61,664 nt of DNA from Paenarthrobacter nicotinovorans (GCF_007670255.1 NZ_SZVS01000016.1:1-61664), one strand, 5' to 3'; shown: positions 8,908 to 18,507, numbered from the stretch's first letter. Notes: generated by a model not told the origin, from the sequence alone. Program-made: numbers and translations.

Positions 8908-11457
8908 CTATTGGCCAAGTCGCTTAAGGGCCGCCCATGATCCCCGGGCAGTCTTGATATCCGATTCGGTGACTAGCAGGTATCTCCAGGTGTCTGACGT
9001 GATGCCTGACGCGTTTACCTTGTTCACGTATCGTCTTGCAGCCTCCCGCTTAGCAATGACCTCGTCACTAGTCACTTGGTTATCAGCTTTGGCCTCGATG
9101 ATCCAACGAAATCCGTCCTGGGACGCCGCTACAAAATCAGCGTTGTATCGGCGTCCGGACGATGCCCATACGATGGAAAGATCGTCATTGAGCAGCCGGC
9201 ACCACTCGGTTATCTCGTGAGTTTCGTCAAGGAGGATGGCCAAATCACGTTCGGGCGCGGAATCGAACCAGTTCACTGCGTGAACTGATCGTTGCCATCC
9301 CTCGTATGCCTGTCCTCGGTCGAAGGGACCGTGCCGGTTCCCGGTTACAGGTCTGGTATTCCGGCGAATCGCATTGATTGTCGAAACGGACACAACTTCC
9401 TCAAACTGGGGCGCTGACGCGAAACGCCTGTATTCCTTGTTGATTGCGTCTAGGAGCAGAGCAGTAGCCCTACCTAAGTACGCTGAAAGGAGGGTGTCCG
9501 CACCGCCGTTCAGGCCTTCAAGGAAGGCATCGAGAATTGGCTCCACGGCGCGGCGCTCGACATCACCTTGATCTTTGCGCGCCGCGACAATCCCGAGCCC
9601 GAGAACCGCGTCAGTCAAGATGGCGTGTAGCTCAGACATGGTGAAGACCAAGCCCGATGCTTCGACTCTGTCAACCGCTTCGGTCGTCCTAATTCGAGTC
9701 GACTTCATGCCCATAAACGGATCTGTGTACACCTCCGCTGTCACTACTGTGCGTCGTAGTGTGTCGTCGGGGGAGGTTTGGAGCCGTTCACCGAGTTTGC
9801 GGAACTGCTCGTGGTCAGTGATATCGGTCAGCGAAAACGTTGACTTTACCGCGACAGGTCGAAGCAGTGGAATCTGTATCGGGTGCTTCGGCGCGATCTC
9901 TGTGTTGAAACGAAAGTGCTGAGCCGCGGCTGCCTCCCCCCGTGCGTCAATGGTTGCAAGCGCCGGGGTTCCAGAAGGGATCTCAGATAGGTCTGGGGCT
10001 AAGAGTTTCCCGGCAGAGCTGGTCGACATACCGCTTCCGCCAGGTTGGTCTTGCGTCCAGCTCGGGAGTTGCGACTGTCCAGACTGGGGAAGGACAGGGG
10101 TCTCGACTGTTTCCGTCTCGCGAACCACCACTACATTTCCCTGAGAATCGGTTCTCAGAGATGCCCGAATCTTATGGTCCATGAACTGTTCGGAGAAGAC
10201 GCTTTTTCGCCGCAGTAGATCCTCGTACTTGTCGTGCGCCAGGACTTCCAAGGTGTCCAGCATTTCGATACCCGTGTATTCGCCGAATGGGAGGCGCAAG
10301 CCGCGCCCCAGGACCTGTTCGGTCAGGACGTCAGACAATGACGGTTGGGTGGATAGAAGGACGTAAACGTTCTTGACGTCCCACCCTTCTTTCAGCATCT
10401 GTACCGAGATGACGATGCGGATCGGGGAATCTGAGTGCTCAATGTCCTGGAGCCGACGGAGCTCAGTCTCTTCTTTCGCGGCGGGTACTGACTTCGAGTG
10501 AACGATCAGAACGGAATCGCGGTAGCTTCCACCCTTAAAGTCCGGAGACCGCACAATATTTGCCCATTGCTCTGCTTCAGTGATGTCGCGAGCCACAACC
10601 AGCATGACCGGATTGATTCGGGGTACACCTTTTGCCTGTGACCACTGATCTGACAGTTCGCGTTTACGCTCAAGGAGCGTAGTACCGTCCAGCAACTTGG
10701 TAACGGGATCATTTTTGTCGTCGCGGCGCCCGACTATGACAGGTGTCTTGACGTATTTACCCGCGATCGCGGCAGCAAGTGGATACCGAAAGATGATCTG
10801 ATCTTCGGGAGTGGACTTGTGGGGGGTGGCTGTTAGGCCGATGAGCGCCCAAGGGTGCAGTTCGCGGACCGCTGCAGAGAACTGTTTGCCGTAATATGCG
10901 TGGTGTTCGTCCGCGAAGATCACCAGGTCGGCGGCTTCTTGCATCCGCTGGTACAGGCCGGAGCCAAGCCCTTCCTGGAAATCGTGGGTGCGTCGGCCCA
11001 CTTTCGTGGATGGTTTCAGCAAGGATTGAACTGTAAAGACGTACAGCTTCACTCTGGAGTCGTCCTCCATGGCCGAAGCCATGGAGGGCGTGTTGAAGTT
11101 ATCAGCGGTGACCACCACCAGGGGGGCGTTCATCCCCTTCGTAATTGATTTGGGATTGCCTGGCGTGAGTTGGGCGACCGTCTTTTCGAGAATCGTTCGT
11201 GAAGGAGCTACAAGGGCAAAGTTCCGTATGCCAGGGACGAGGGCCAGATACTCCAGTGCCCCTGCAAAAATGAACGTCTTACCCATACCGGTTGCCGAGT
11301 CCACGACTCCTTCGAAGGGTGCCGAGCGCTGTTCGATGTCAAAATGGCGAAGGAGCTCGAAGGCGATGGACTCGATGGCATCACGGTTTGGCTCTCGCAG
11401 ATCCAGCCGCTTGGAGACGGCCGTAAGAGCGCCGAGGTCTATGTGGACAGAATTCAC
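8908..11457 (-). CDS. res: Type III restriction enzyme, Res subunit
   Basis: 849 residues from the GTG at 11457. The start was chosen because GTG overlaps the mod stop as GTGA; an upstream ATG would give 16 further residues inside mod. It is a superfamily 2 helicase-nuclease: Walker A ATGMGKT (about 55-61), DEHH box (183-186), LTATP (208-212) and a later Q..GRGLR helicase motif. A C-terminal PD-(D/E)xK nuclease is visible as D774 and E788-x-K790 (the EAK motif). With Mod it forms a complex that translocates on DNA and cuts beside unmethylated sites. It is translationally coupled to mod and is shorter than the classical EcoP1I Res. It appears intact. Confidence 0.9.
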   Translation of the reverse strand: MNSVHIDLGALTAVSKRLDLREPNRDAIESIAFELLRHFDIEQRSAPFEGVVDSATGMGKTFIFAGALEYLALVPGIRNFALVAPSRTILEKTVAQLTPGNPKSITKGMNAPLVVVTADNFNTPSMASAMEDDSRVKLYVFTVQSLLKPSTKVGRRTHDFQEGLGSGLYQRMQEAADLVIFADEHHAYYGKQFSAAVRELHPWALIGLTATPHKSTPEDQIIFRYPLAAAIAGKYVKTPVIVGRRDDKNDPVTKLLDGTTLLERKRELSDQWSQAKGVPRINPVMLVVARDITEAEQWANIVRSPDFKGGSYRDSVLIVHSKSVPAAKEETELRRLQDIEHSDSPIRIVISVQMLKEGWDVKNVYVLLSTQPSLSDVLTEQVLGRGLRLPFGEYTGIEMLDTLEVLAHDKYEDLLRRKSVFSEQFMDHKIRASLRTDSQGNVVVVRETETVETPVLPQSGQSQLPSWTQDQPGGSGMSTSSAGKLLAPDLSEIPSGTPALATIDARGEAAAAQHFRFNTEIAPKHPIQIPLLRPVAVKSTFSLTDITDHEQFRKLGERLQTSPDDTLRRTVVTAEVYTDPFMGMKSTRIRTTEAVDRVEASGLVFTMSELHAILTDAVLGLGIVAARKDQGDVERRAVEPILDAFLEGLNGGADTLLSAYLGRATALLLDAINKEYRRFASAPQFEEVVSVSTINAIRRNTRPVTGNRHGPFDRGQAYEGWQRSVHAVNWFDSAPERDLAILLDETHEITEWCRLLNDDLSIVWASSGRRYNADFVAASQDGFRWIIEAKADNQVTSDEVIAKREAARRYVNKVNASGITSDTWRYLLVTESDIKTARGSWAALKRLGQ

Positions 11458-13193
11458 CGCACAGTCTCCTTGCTTTCCCCGCCAGTCAGGACGACGCTTG
11501 GCCACTCAATGACAGTTCCGCCGGATTGAAAGGACCGCCGGTAGTCATCGAGGATCGACTGTGGGATTTTCTTAACGTTCGATCCCAGCCGTAGTTCAGC
11601 CAGTGCAGCATGGCAGTCAGGGTCAACAGCAGTCCCAAAAACAGTCAGCAGCTCTTCTTCGTCGAGCCAAGAGACAAGTAGGTCTAGAACTTCTGGGTTG
11701 AGCAGGCCGTCAACAACGGCTAGCCGCGTTTTACCTTTTCGTCCACAAAACGGGGCCCCATCGGGATCGTAGGAAAAGGATGCCTGTGCTGCTACGGCCT
11801 CTGCCAATTTGCCGGCTGTTGCCCAGGAAGCGACAACGACGCGATCATCTTCTGTTCGCTCGAACATGGACGGGTGAACATCGAGTACCCGGAAACCGCC
11901 CCCGCCAACCCATCCATTCGACTTGGTGACCCCGGAGTCATCCCTACCTTCTACTACTGCTTTCAGGCGAGGCAGTATGAAGTTCTCCACCGTGTCCGGA
12001 ACGCGCTCGATGGCAACCCATCGGCGTCCAAGTTTCTGCGAGACGGCGGCAGTAGTCCCGGAGCCGACGAAGCAGTCAAGAACGATGTCACCCGGGTCCG
12101 TCGCAATTTTTACTATGCGTTCAATGAGCTGCTCCGGCTTCTGAGTGTCGAATCCACGGCGCTCTTTTGACTGCGAATTCAGCACTGTTATATCTGTCCA
12201 GAGGTCACCTACCGCGACTCCACCGTCTTTGTCCAGATAACGCTTGAAACGAGGCGTTCCACCGCCCTTAGGAAGCTGGATGTAACCAGCAAGAAGGAGT
12301 GCATCTAGTTTTTCACGCGTGGTCATGGATACGGCTTCGGAACCAAGTATTTCGGTGGCCTGAGGTGCGCGCCAATGCAGTCCTTTTGCCGTGACATCTA
12401 CCCCTTGCCAAGGCTCGCCGCTGTCTCCGTTACGAATCCCCGCTGCCGTTAAATCACCGAGAGTGTAGGGGCCTCGTTCGTCTGCGGCCGAGTACTTGCT
12501 TTTCAGATACTTCTCTTCATAGGGAAGAAGTATGGGACGGAACTTTGTATCAGCGCTCTTGGCGTAAACGAGGAGCGTGTCGTGCATGGTTCCTAGGTTC
12601 CGTACGGCCGCCGACTTGCCCGTGGTCCGCCGCCAGATGACGGTGTTGCGATAGTTGTCCGCTCCGAAGACCTCGTCCATGACCAGACGTGCGCGGTGGA
12701 CTTCCGAGTTGTCCAAGTGAAGCCAAACGACGCCGTCGTCTGCAAGAAGCCGATTTATTTGGGTGAGTCGATCACGCAACATCGTGAGCCAGACCGAGTG
12801 TTCCAGAGCGTCGTCATACTGTTCAAAGGCGCGGGCTGTATTGAAGGGGGGATCAATGTAGCAAAGGCGGACTTTACCAACGTACTCGTCTCGAAACTCA
12901 GGTAGTGAAGCGAGCGAGGAAAGCCCGTGGAGAGCGTCGCCTCTGATCAACAAGTTGTCACTTGCGCGTCGAGTCTCAGGTGCAGTGTCGCCGACGCTTG
13001 TCACGCTGTTGAGTAGGCGGATCTCAGCGACTCGGTGATCGTGGGGGTCAACCCACTCGAAGGTGTCACCACCATCGTGTGCCAACAGCCTACGATCTTT
13101 GTTGGTCCACGTAAGTTCGAGCCGCCCTTGATAGTGCGCCGTCATGACTCTCCTTAGTAAGTCGCCCCACCTGACGTGGACTTCTTGCTTCAT
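11454..13193 (-). CDS. mod: Type III DNA adenine methyltransferase, Mod subunit
   Basis: 579 residues from the ATG at 13193, which has GAAAGG five bases upstream; the frame is open for 42 more codons without a better start. Motif IV, DPPFNT (114-119), comes before motif I, FVGSGT (about 375-380), the order of beta-class N6-adenine or N4-cytosine methyltransferases. The long segment between them holds the target recognition domain. Mod sets sequence specificity for the Res partner, protects host DNA and can act alone as a methylase. It heads a two-gene operon with res. The DPPF variant of DPPY is common in this group. Confidence 0.9.
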   Translation of the reverse strand: MKQEVHVRWGDLLRRVMTAHYQGRLELTWTNKDRRLLAHDGGDTFEWVDPHDHRVAEIRLLNSVTSVGDTAPETRRASDNLLIRGDALHGLSSLASLPEFRDEYVGKVRLCYIDPPFNTARAFEQYDDALEHSVWLTMLRDRLTQINRLLADDGVVWLHLDNSEVHRARLVMDEVFGADNYRNTVIWRRTTGKSAAVRNLGTMHDTLLVYAKSADTKFRPILLPYEEKYLKSKYSAADERGPYTLGDLTAAGIRNGDSGEPWQGVDVTAKGLHWRAPQATEILGSEAVSMTTREKLDALLLAGYIQLPKGGGTPRFKRYLDKDGGVAVGDLWTDITVLNSQSKERRGFDTQKPEQLIERIVKIATDPGDIVLDCFVGSGTTAAVSQKLGRRWVAIERVPDTVENFILPRLKAVVEGRDDSGVTKSNGWVGGGGFRVLDVHPSMFERTEDDRVVVASWATAGKLAEAVAAQASFSYDPDGAPFCGRKGKTRLAVVDGLLNPEVLDLLVSWLDEEELLTVFGTAVDPDCHAALAELRLGSNVKKIPQSILDDYRRSFQSGGTVIEWPSVVLTGGESKETVR

Positions 13194-13400
13194 CGCCTTT
13201 CGTGCTCTCACTTTGGGAAGGGAGAAGGCGAACTTTCCAACCCTACATCTGGCGGGATGAAGGGTCGTACGCTGCGGAATGGATGCATGCTCATCCAGCG
13301 CCCGGGCGCCGGGTAGCAAAAGGGAGTCTGGGAGGCCGCGGAAAGCTGAACGGCAGGTGCCTCGCCTGGAATGTTAGAGGACTTCTGGCCGTGATTTAGT

Positions 13401-14087
13401 ATGTCCATGATTTTCGAGCTCCTTGAGACCCTTGCGGCCATCGACCCCAACGAGCAGGCCCAGCGTGCTGCTGACGCAGCTTGGGAATCCGCGCGGTGGG
13501 CATTTTGGATGCTCTTGGTGACCGTCGGCCTCTTGGTTGGTGCATTCCTTGCCGCTCTGTACGCCAAGAGGACCTGGGAAGCCACGAATGCGCAGCTCAG
13601 TATGGCCCGCCGAATGGAGACTGAGCGTGAGGCCAGCAGCGTCTCGGCCTGGCTTCAGGACGCCAAAGGGAGCGACCCCGCTGTCGAAGTCTTCGTTCGC
13701 AATGGTAACGGCGGCCCTGTCTACGATGTCGAGTGCCGGATTCTGGCCAAGAGAGCAAATCTGACTATGCCCACAGATGTGGTCCGGACTCATTCGTATG
13801 TCGCGCTCGGACCAGAGGACATGCGGGCCACCGCAGTCAACTATGCCTTCAACATGTCTCCCAACGAATACGTCTTCAGTCATAAGGACCCTAAGGATGG
13901 TGTGCGGTACACGCGGAACAAGACAACCAGTGTGTTCTTTGAATCGGACAACGAATGGAAAGTTTGGGATGGCCGGCCCGGTACGGACGGCCTAGCAGTC
14001 GACCTGACTTTCAGAGACTCCGCAGGCCGTTCTTGGCGGCGGGACTGGCACGGTCAACTTGCCCAGATCCAAGGCGAGGAAAGCTAA
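13401..14087 (+). CDS. Uncharacterised protein with one N-terminal membrane segment
   Basis: 228 residues. A single hydrophobic helix (about 34-54, WAFWMLLVTVGLLVGAFLAA) follows a short polar N-terminus. A helical linker and then a probable soluble beta-sandwich come next; the segment around V.NGNGGPVYDVE is typical of a family of actinobacterial hypothetical proteins. A tail-in membrane sensor or accessory protein is possible, but I do not recognise a named family. It diverges from the mod-res operon. No good ribosome site precedes the ATG at 13401; a second ATG lies two codons on. Confidence 0.65.
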   Translation: MSMIFELLETLAAIDPNEQAQRAADAAWESARWAFWMLLVTVGLLVGAFLAALYAKRTWEATNAQLSMARRMETEREASSVSAWLQDAKGSDPAVEVFVRNGNGGPVYDVECRILAKRANLTMPTDVVRTHSYVALGPEDMRATAVNYAFNMSPNEYVFSHKDPKDGVRYTRNKTTSVFFESDNEWKVWDGRPGTDGLAVDLTFRDSAGRSWRRDWHGQLAQIQGEES

Positions 14088-14164
14088 GTAATCAGGGCAG
14101 TCACATGTCCAGCAAAGCCGCAGCGCGCTGGATGCTGCATCTTTCCAAACTGTCAGCCCGATAA

Positions 14165-14380
14165 GCTATAGCCTTCCAGGGGTCACGGGGACGCCCGTAA
14201 GCCAGTAAAGCTCCCCGAAAGACCCTGATAACTACCGAAGTGAGCGGGACGGACGGAACGCAGGAGCGGGACGGCAGCGAGAGCAGGTAGGCTCAGAGTA
14301 GGGTCGTCCCCTGTAAGTGTTGTGCTGGATAGTGCAGTGCTGGTGGGGGTGGCCCTACTTCTGTATTCACCAGCACTCGG
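14165..14380 (+). ncRNA. Candidate structured RNA, omega-RNA/HEARO-like?
   Basis: A gene-free stretch packed with nested pairing. CAGGGGTC (14177-14184) pairs with GACCCTG (14221-14227) around a second stem, CGGGGA (14186-14191) with TCCCCG (14212-14217), which closes a loop containing CGTAAGCC. CTACC (14232-14236) pairs with GGTAG (14286-14290) around two direct copies of GAGCGGGACGG (14242, 14264). A 10-bp stem follows (14336-14345, 14368-14377). GGGGACG at 14187 can pair instead with CGTCCCC near 14305, a possible pseudoknot. The CGTAAG and CCGAAAGACC elements recall scaffolds of IscB/IsrB omega RNAs, but no such nuclease gene is next to it. Structure is seen; the family is a guess. The plus-strand orientation rests on the GAAA element. 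Confidence 0.4.
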
Positions 14381-14414
14381 CAGTGGAAAGGGCAATACAG
14401 AGGCATCAGCTCCG

Positions 14415-15218
14415 CTACTGAGCGGTTCCCGGTCGATAGGATGAGCTTTCGATACTCAACGACCCAGCCTCGACCCTGTCAGCAGCGAAGCGAGGAGTGT
14501 TCGTGGCCAGCAGCTTTACCGCCTCGCCCAGATCGAGGCCCTGTATCAGCATCAGTTGGACGTTAGACGTGACATTCTGAACAGCAAGCTGCTCCGCTTC
14601 CTCCCGCCGTGTCGAGAACGACTCGTCCGACTCACCGAGCTCTCTGCTCACGTTGGCAGATAGCTTTTGTAGTTCCGCGGCTACAAGTTTCGTGAGAACC
14701 GCAATATCCTCAAGCTCTTTCTGGGCTTGCTCTGCGGTGATATTTACCGCGTCGGCTGTGGCACCAGCCGCAACCCCGTGGGCCAGATCAATAGCTGTCG
14801 AGGGGTCGACGTCAGTGACTTTTGCGTCTTCGGGGGCGTGGTCACGCGGCACGCTGGACTTTCTCTGAGTTACGCGCTTCCAAATACTCTTAGCGGCCGC
14901 CTTCATCCAAGCTATGGCTCGGGGACGGCCAGTTTCGTCCCACCACAACCTAATCTGTGGCTTAGCTTCATCAGCCACATCCTTCAGGAACTGAACGAGA
15001 AGGTCCTGAAAGAATTCGCTCCATCGACCTGCGCGGCGGTTGTCTTCCGGCATTTGGTCAGCATGTTCATGCGGAGGCGTCGGCAGCGTCGGCTGATCTT
15101 CGCGGCTCAGGGGATCCCAACGGGTGCCCTGTCGGCCAAGGTACGTTACGTTCCACCAATCGTCGGGACCTTTACGGACCTGGTATTGAGTGGGCTCTTT
15201 TCGCGGTGATTCTGTCAC
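14415..15218 (-). CDS. Uncharacterised protein, no recognised domain
   Basis: 267 residues from a GTG at 15218, chosen because GGGAGG sits six bases upstream. Longer frames up to 15368 would run into the divergent gene. The N-terminal 40 residues (around YQVRKGPDDWWNVTYLGRQG) look like a small folded module seen in DUF2188-like proteins. The middle is Trp- and Arg-rich, and the last 110 residues (from ITAEQAQKELEDIAVLT) are helical with coiled-coil character. I do not recognise the family. It diverges from the gene at 15331. Confidence 0.6.
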   Translation of the reverse strand: MTESPRKEPTQYQVRKGPDDWWNVTYLGRQGTRWDPLSREDQPTLPTPPHEHADQMPEDNRRAGRWSEFFQDLLVQFLKDVADEAKPQIRLWWDETGRPRAIAWMKAAAKSIWKRVTQRKSSVPRDHAPEDAKVTDVDPSTAIDLAHGVAAGATADAVNITAEQAQKELEDIAVLTKLVAAELQKLSANVSRELGESDESFSTRREEAEQLAVQNVTSNVQLMLIQGLDLGEAVKLLATNTPRFAADRVEAGSLSIESSSYRPGTAQ

Positions 15219-15330
15219 GTCTGCCTCCCGGGGCTGTGTCGATGCATCGGGGCGTGAAACAACGTGCCGCCCAATGCTCTGATCATAGTTTCGCCTTTGA
15301 GAATCTACTGTCATACCGCATGATGCCTCT

Positions 15331-16281
15331 ATGGGACTTAGGGACGGCGCGTCCAACGGGCTTCGCATGCGGCTTGAGGGTGTTGGAGTCAGACCGAATC
15401 TGGCTTTCGCGATTGGTCAGGTGGCCTACCTGCCAGAGAAGAAAATTCCCCAATGGATTGCACCACCAGTCGTGTCAAGGTCAGAGGTGACCTGGCTGGT
15501 GTCCGAATATGAGAAGCAACTTCGAGCGACGCCAGCAGGTCTGGCTTCGATCGCTTTGGTCCAGGGAATGTGCACAAGGATCTTTGGAACCAACGGAGAA
15601 GCCATGTTTGTGGGCTCCTATCCTGAGTTCTCCGAAGATCGTTGGCACGAGACGGTCCAGCAATTTCCCGAATACCGCGCCGCCTCGGAGATCCTCCACC
15701 ACGCTGACTCTGGACTGGAAGTAGAAATGGCCAGCCCAAGCCGGACAACCGCGATACGTCCATGTGTGCGGATCCCTGAGATCTCAGAAGTGTTGGAGCT
15801 GTCAGCCTTCGAGGAACACCAGCAATCGATGGCGGCTATGTTCGTGGAAAACGGTGGAGAGCCGGACATCCTCTGGCCTTTGGTGGACCAGTATCTCCAG
15901 CCGATGATTTTCCGATACCCGTTGAGGTCCTACATGACCAGCGAAGACGTTTCCGGGGCCTGGCTTGTAGAACGATATGTTGCCTATGTTGCTAAGGGCT
16001 TCACCCTCGCTGAACTGTCGGACCAGTTCTTTTCTTCCGGTTCCATCGGCTCCTCCGAAAACGAGGCTTTCAAAGAGTTCATCTATACCGCTGTGGCGGA
16101 TTTCTACGCCCTCATTATGTGCGCGATAGAAACCGCAGGAAGGGAACAGCTCGTCGCCATAGATGGAAACGCGGTCGAGCTTGACCCGCTGGAACTGATC
16201 AGATATTGCGCCATCCTCGACGAGGTCGTATCCGCGCATGACGCAAACGACCCGCTGCGCTTGATCTTCCGAGAAAGCTGA
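15331..16281 (+). CDS. Uncharacterised protein
   Basis: 316 residues from the ATG at 15331, or 304 from the ATG at 15367; no clear ribosome site decides. No signal peptide, membrane segment or catalytic motif stands out. The C-terminal half (about 200-316) is helix-rich with acidic and aromatic residues. It is divergent from the gene at 14415-15218 with only about 110 bp between them, so the two may share a control region. The function is unknown; its place between defence genes and the transfer operon makes accessory cargo likely. Confidence 0.6.
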   Translation: MGLRDGASNGLRMRLEGVGVRPNLAFAIGQVAYLPEKKIPQWIAPPVVSRSEVTWLVSEYEKQLRATPAGLASIALVQGMCTRIFGTNGEAMFVGSYPEFSEDRWHETVQQFPEYRAASEILHHADSGLEVEMASPSRTTAIRPCVRIPEISEVLELSAFEEHQQSMAAMFVENGGEPDILWPLVDQYLQPMIFRYPLRSYMTSEDVSGAWLVERYVAYVAKGFTLAELSDQFFSSGSIGSSENEAFKEFIYTAVADFYALIMCAIETAGREQLVAIDGNAVELDPLELIRYCAILDEVVSAHDANDPLRLIFRES

Positions 16282-16367
16282 GATGCCCTACATAGAATCC
16301 CGGTCCCGGCCTACCAGTGAGGAAGCCCCGATAGTATTTAGGCTTCCGAAAGAAAGGGCATGGTCCA

Positions 16368-17534
16368 TTGGGGGGAATGCATGGCTTCGGCCTGAAGGAC
16401 AGGCCGCTGGCTGAGCTGTACCGGACGACTACTGGACCTGTGGCCTTCATTGATGAGTCCTATAGGGAACCCCTGCATACGGATGAACGGCCGTTCTATT
16501 CGATGTCGGCCGTCATCGTCGGCCGTGACCAGGGAGCCCTTGTCAGGGATGTCCTGATGGACATTCCGGGCAGCACCTACTGGCACACCACCGAGGCGTA
16601 CCGAACCCCAGCAGGGAAACGGGTCATCAAGGAGATGATCGACTACATTGCCGGTGCTGCGGAGTACAACATCGTCACGGTGCAGACCCAGATCCGCAAA
16701 GACGACCCTTCCATGAAGACCGCACGGCATGAATGCCTGGGTGCTTTGACGAAGGAGCTCACGCGTGGTTCCGGCCCAAACGCTGTACGGCTCTTGGTGG
16801 TCGAGTCCCGCAATGCCCGTGCGCACCCGGGCGGAGACGCCGATGACGCCAACGTGCTCAAGCAGTTGCGTTCTGCCGGCAGTATCGATCGTCTCGTGCA
16901 TGTCCATCACACGTCCCCGAGCAGGGAGCCGCTGTTGTGGGCGGCGGATCTGAGCGTGTGGGCGTTCCGTCGGAACTTGGCTGTCGGCGATAAGCAATGG
17001 TTCGAACCGTTGCAGGATATCTCCACGGTGTTGCACGTGGACGGCGCGGATGTGTCCGTTAAACGAAGCAACCCCCATCTGCCGCAGCAAAGTCCGGGGG
17101 TCCAGCAGACGGTCTCCCATGAATCCGGCCGTGGCCGGGGCAGAGGGCCCGCTGTTGCTTCTGGATCAAGTGTAGTGTTTGACGGCTCCGAAAGCGAAGC
17201 TCTGGCTCGGATTCGGCGCATCGCCGGGGCCGCTGGGAAGACCGTGGAGCAGGAGGTGACGTTGGCCGTGGCCACCAACGAACCCCGCCGCCTGGTCGCG
17301 GCCGCGAACGCCTACCTCAGGCAGTCACGCCAACCAGGTGCGCCCGCCAAACCGCGCACGGAAGAGGCCATCGCCCAAGCAGCTCAGACGATCATGAAGC
17401 CTGAAGGATCTCAGAAGGTCAAAGCCGCGTTGGAGCAGCTGCGCCAACAACGGGCGGTTGAGGCAGGGAATCGCAGCATAGATACAACGGCGCCGAAGCA
17501 GCAAAGTGTCCACCGTCCTGGACATCAGAGATAA
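16368..17534 (+). CDS. DUF3800-like (RNase H-fold) protein
   Basis: 388 residues from a TTG at 16368 that has AAAGGG nine bases upstream; an ATG at 16377 is the alternative. The first 210 residues resemble the DUF3800 family: FIDES near residue 27, a beta-strand with SAVIVG, a basic central region and a closing WAADLSVWAFRR helix. These are features of an RNase H-like fold with acidic active-site residues. The C-terminal 150 residues are a separate basic, Gln- and Ala-rich region. DUF3800 genes are common on mobile elements and near defence loci, with unknown activity. The match is by eye. Confidence 0.55.
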   Translation: MGGMHGFGLKDRPLAELYRTTTGPVAFIDESYREPLHTDERPFYSMSAVIVGRDQGALVRDVLMDIPGSTYWHTTEAYRTPAGKRVIKEMIDYIAGAAEYNIVTVQTQIRKDDPSMKTARHECLGALTKELTRGSGPNAVRLLVVESRNARAHPGGDADDANVLKQLRSAGSIDRLVHVHHTSPSREPLLWAADLSVWAFRRNLAVGDKQWFEPLQDISTVLHVDGADVSVKRSNPHLPQQSPGVQQTVSHESGRGRGRGPAVASGSSVVFDGSESEALARIRRIAGAAGKTVEQEVTLAVATNEPRRLVAAANAYLRQSRQPGAPAKPRTEEAIAQAAQTIMKPEGSQKVKAALEQLRQQRAVEAGNRSIDTTAPKQQSVHRPGHQR

Positions 17535-17710
17535 CCCGGATGGTGGACGCGCTACGAATCATTTGACCATCCTGGAGAGAGAAGAGCCCGGTCGCACAGG
17601 TATAACCCTGACTGGCCCGGACTCGGATAGAACCGTCATGAGCCAGGCCCTTGATTATGCCGAACTGGAACATGTAAACCGGGGTCAACGACTGGCGAAG
17701 GGGACGAAAC

Positions 17711-18316
17711 ATGAAAGCTCAATTTGCGGTATTCGCCATCTGTGCCGTACTTCTGGCTGGCTGTGCCTCGTCCCCGTCGGTTTCCCCAACCACAGCGGCA
17801 CCTCAAAGTAATGACTACATGGCACCCCCGAACGCCACAAACCAGTCTGCAAGCGCTCCTGAACCCTCAGGACCGGGCACGTATTTGGTGGGTATCAAAG
17901 ACGCAACGGTTCTCCTGCAAGTGCCGGCAGCGCAGCAACCTGATGCCGAAACCCTGGCCGTGCTTCAACTTATTGGCGTCGTGCCAGGCTCTTGGATTAG
18001 CGCCGATATAGACAACCGTAAGGGGCAGGATTCGGCCGTTCTCAACGTTGTAGCGCTGAGTACTCCGGAGGGTAAGCGCATTGAATACAAATCCCTGCCC
18101 GTGGTGTCTAACTCAATCCAAACGTCAGGCATGGCTTCCGATCTGCAGCGCCGTTACGTGACGTGGTCGAACGCGCAGCGATCATCAGCACACGCAGGAG
18201 AGCGAGTCACGGTGTGGCTAATGTCTACCGAACCGGCCCCGGGGGAATTTGTTCGTGTGGACGCGGCCTCGGGCACTGCTGGACCGAACACGAAAGCGGT
18301 GAAGCAATCGCCTTAG
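17711..18316 (+). CDS. Secreted lipoprotein of unknown function
   Basis: 201 residues with a signal peptide ending in a lipobox LLAGC (Cys18). A Ser/Thr/Pro/Ala-rich linker of about 40 residues follows, then a globular domain (about 55-180) with short beta-strands. A GA-rich stretch (GAAGGGGACGAAAC) precedes the ATG. It is not part of the minus-strand transfer operon, which ends 420 bp away. No family recognised. The 176 bp upstream hold no clear gene. Confidence 0.65.
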   Translation: MKAQFAVFAICAVLLAGCASSPSVSPTTAAPQSNDYMAPPNATNQSASAPEPSGPGTYLVGIKDATVLLQVPAAQQPDAETLAVLQLIGVVPGSWISADIDNRKGQDSAVLNVVALSTPEGKRIEYKSLPVVSNSIQTSGMASDLQRRYVTWSNAQRSSAHAGERVTVWLMSTEPAPGEFVRVDAASGTAGPNTKAVKQSP

Positions 18317-18381
18317 CCCTTTGAGATGCGAACACGGGCCACGTCCCCCACGATGGTTCTTGGTTCGGGCCTGATGTGGGT

Positions 18382-18507
18382 ATGGATGACATTCAAGGAA
18401 TAACTGTCAGTCTGAACCTCGCGACGGCTGTGCTGAAACTCGTTTCAAAGGTCGTGGAGGTGTTGGGGTACTGCCGCGCGTGGTGGATCGCCAAGCGAAA
18501 GCAGTGA
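18382..18507 (+). CDS. Possible 41-residue small protein
   Basis: A short frame from ATG 18382 to TGA 18505-18507. The product has a hydrophobic middle (about 10-30) and a basic C-terminus ending KRKQ, compatible with a small membrane-associated peptide. Only a weak GTGGG precedes the start. It lies between the lipoprotein gene and the end of the transfer operon. Confidence 0.3.
   Translation: MDDIQGITVSLNLATAVLKLVSKVVEVLGYCRAWWIAKRKQ

Noticed and set aside
17506..17811. 101-codon plus-strand frame overlapping the lipoprotein gene
   Set aside because: It overlaps both neighbours, has no clear ribosome site, and its last third is the lipoprotein gene read in the wrong frame.
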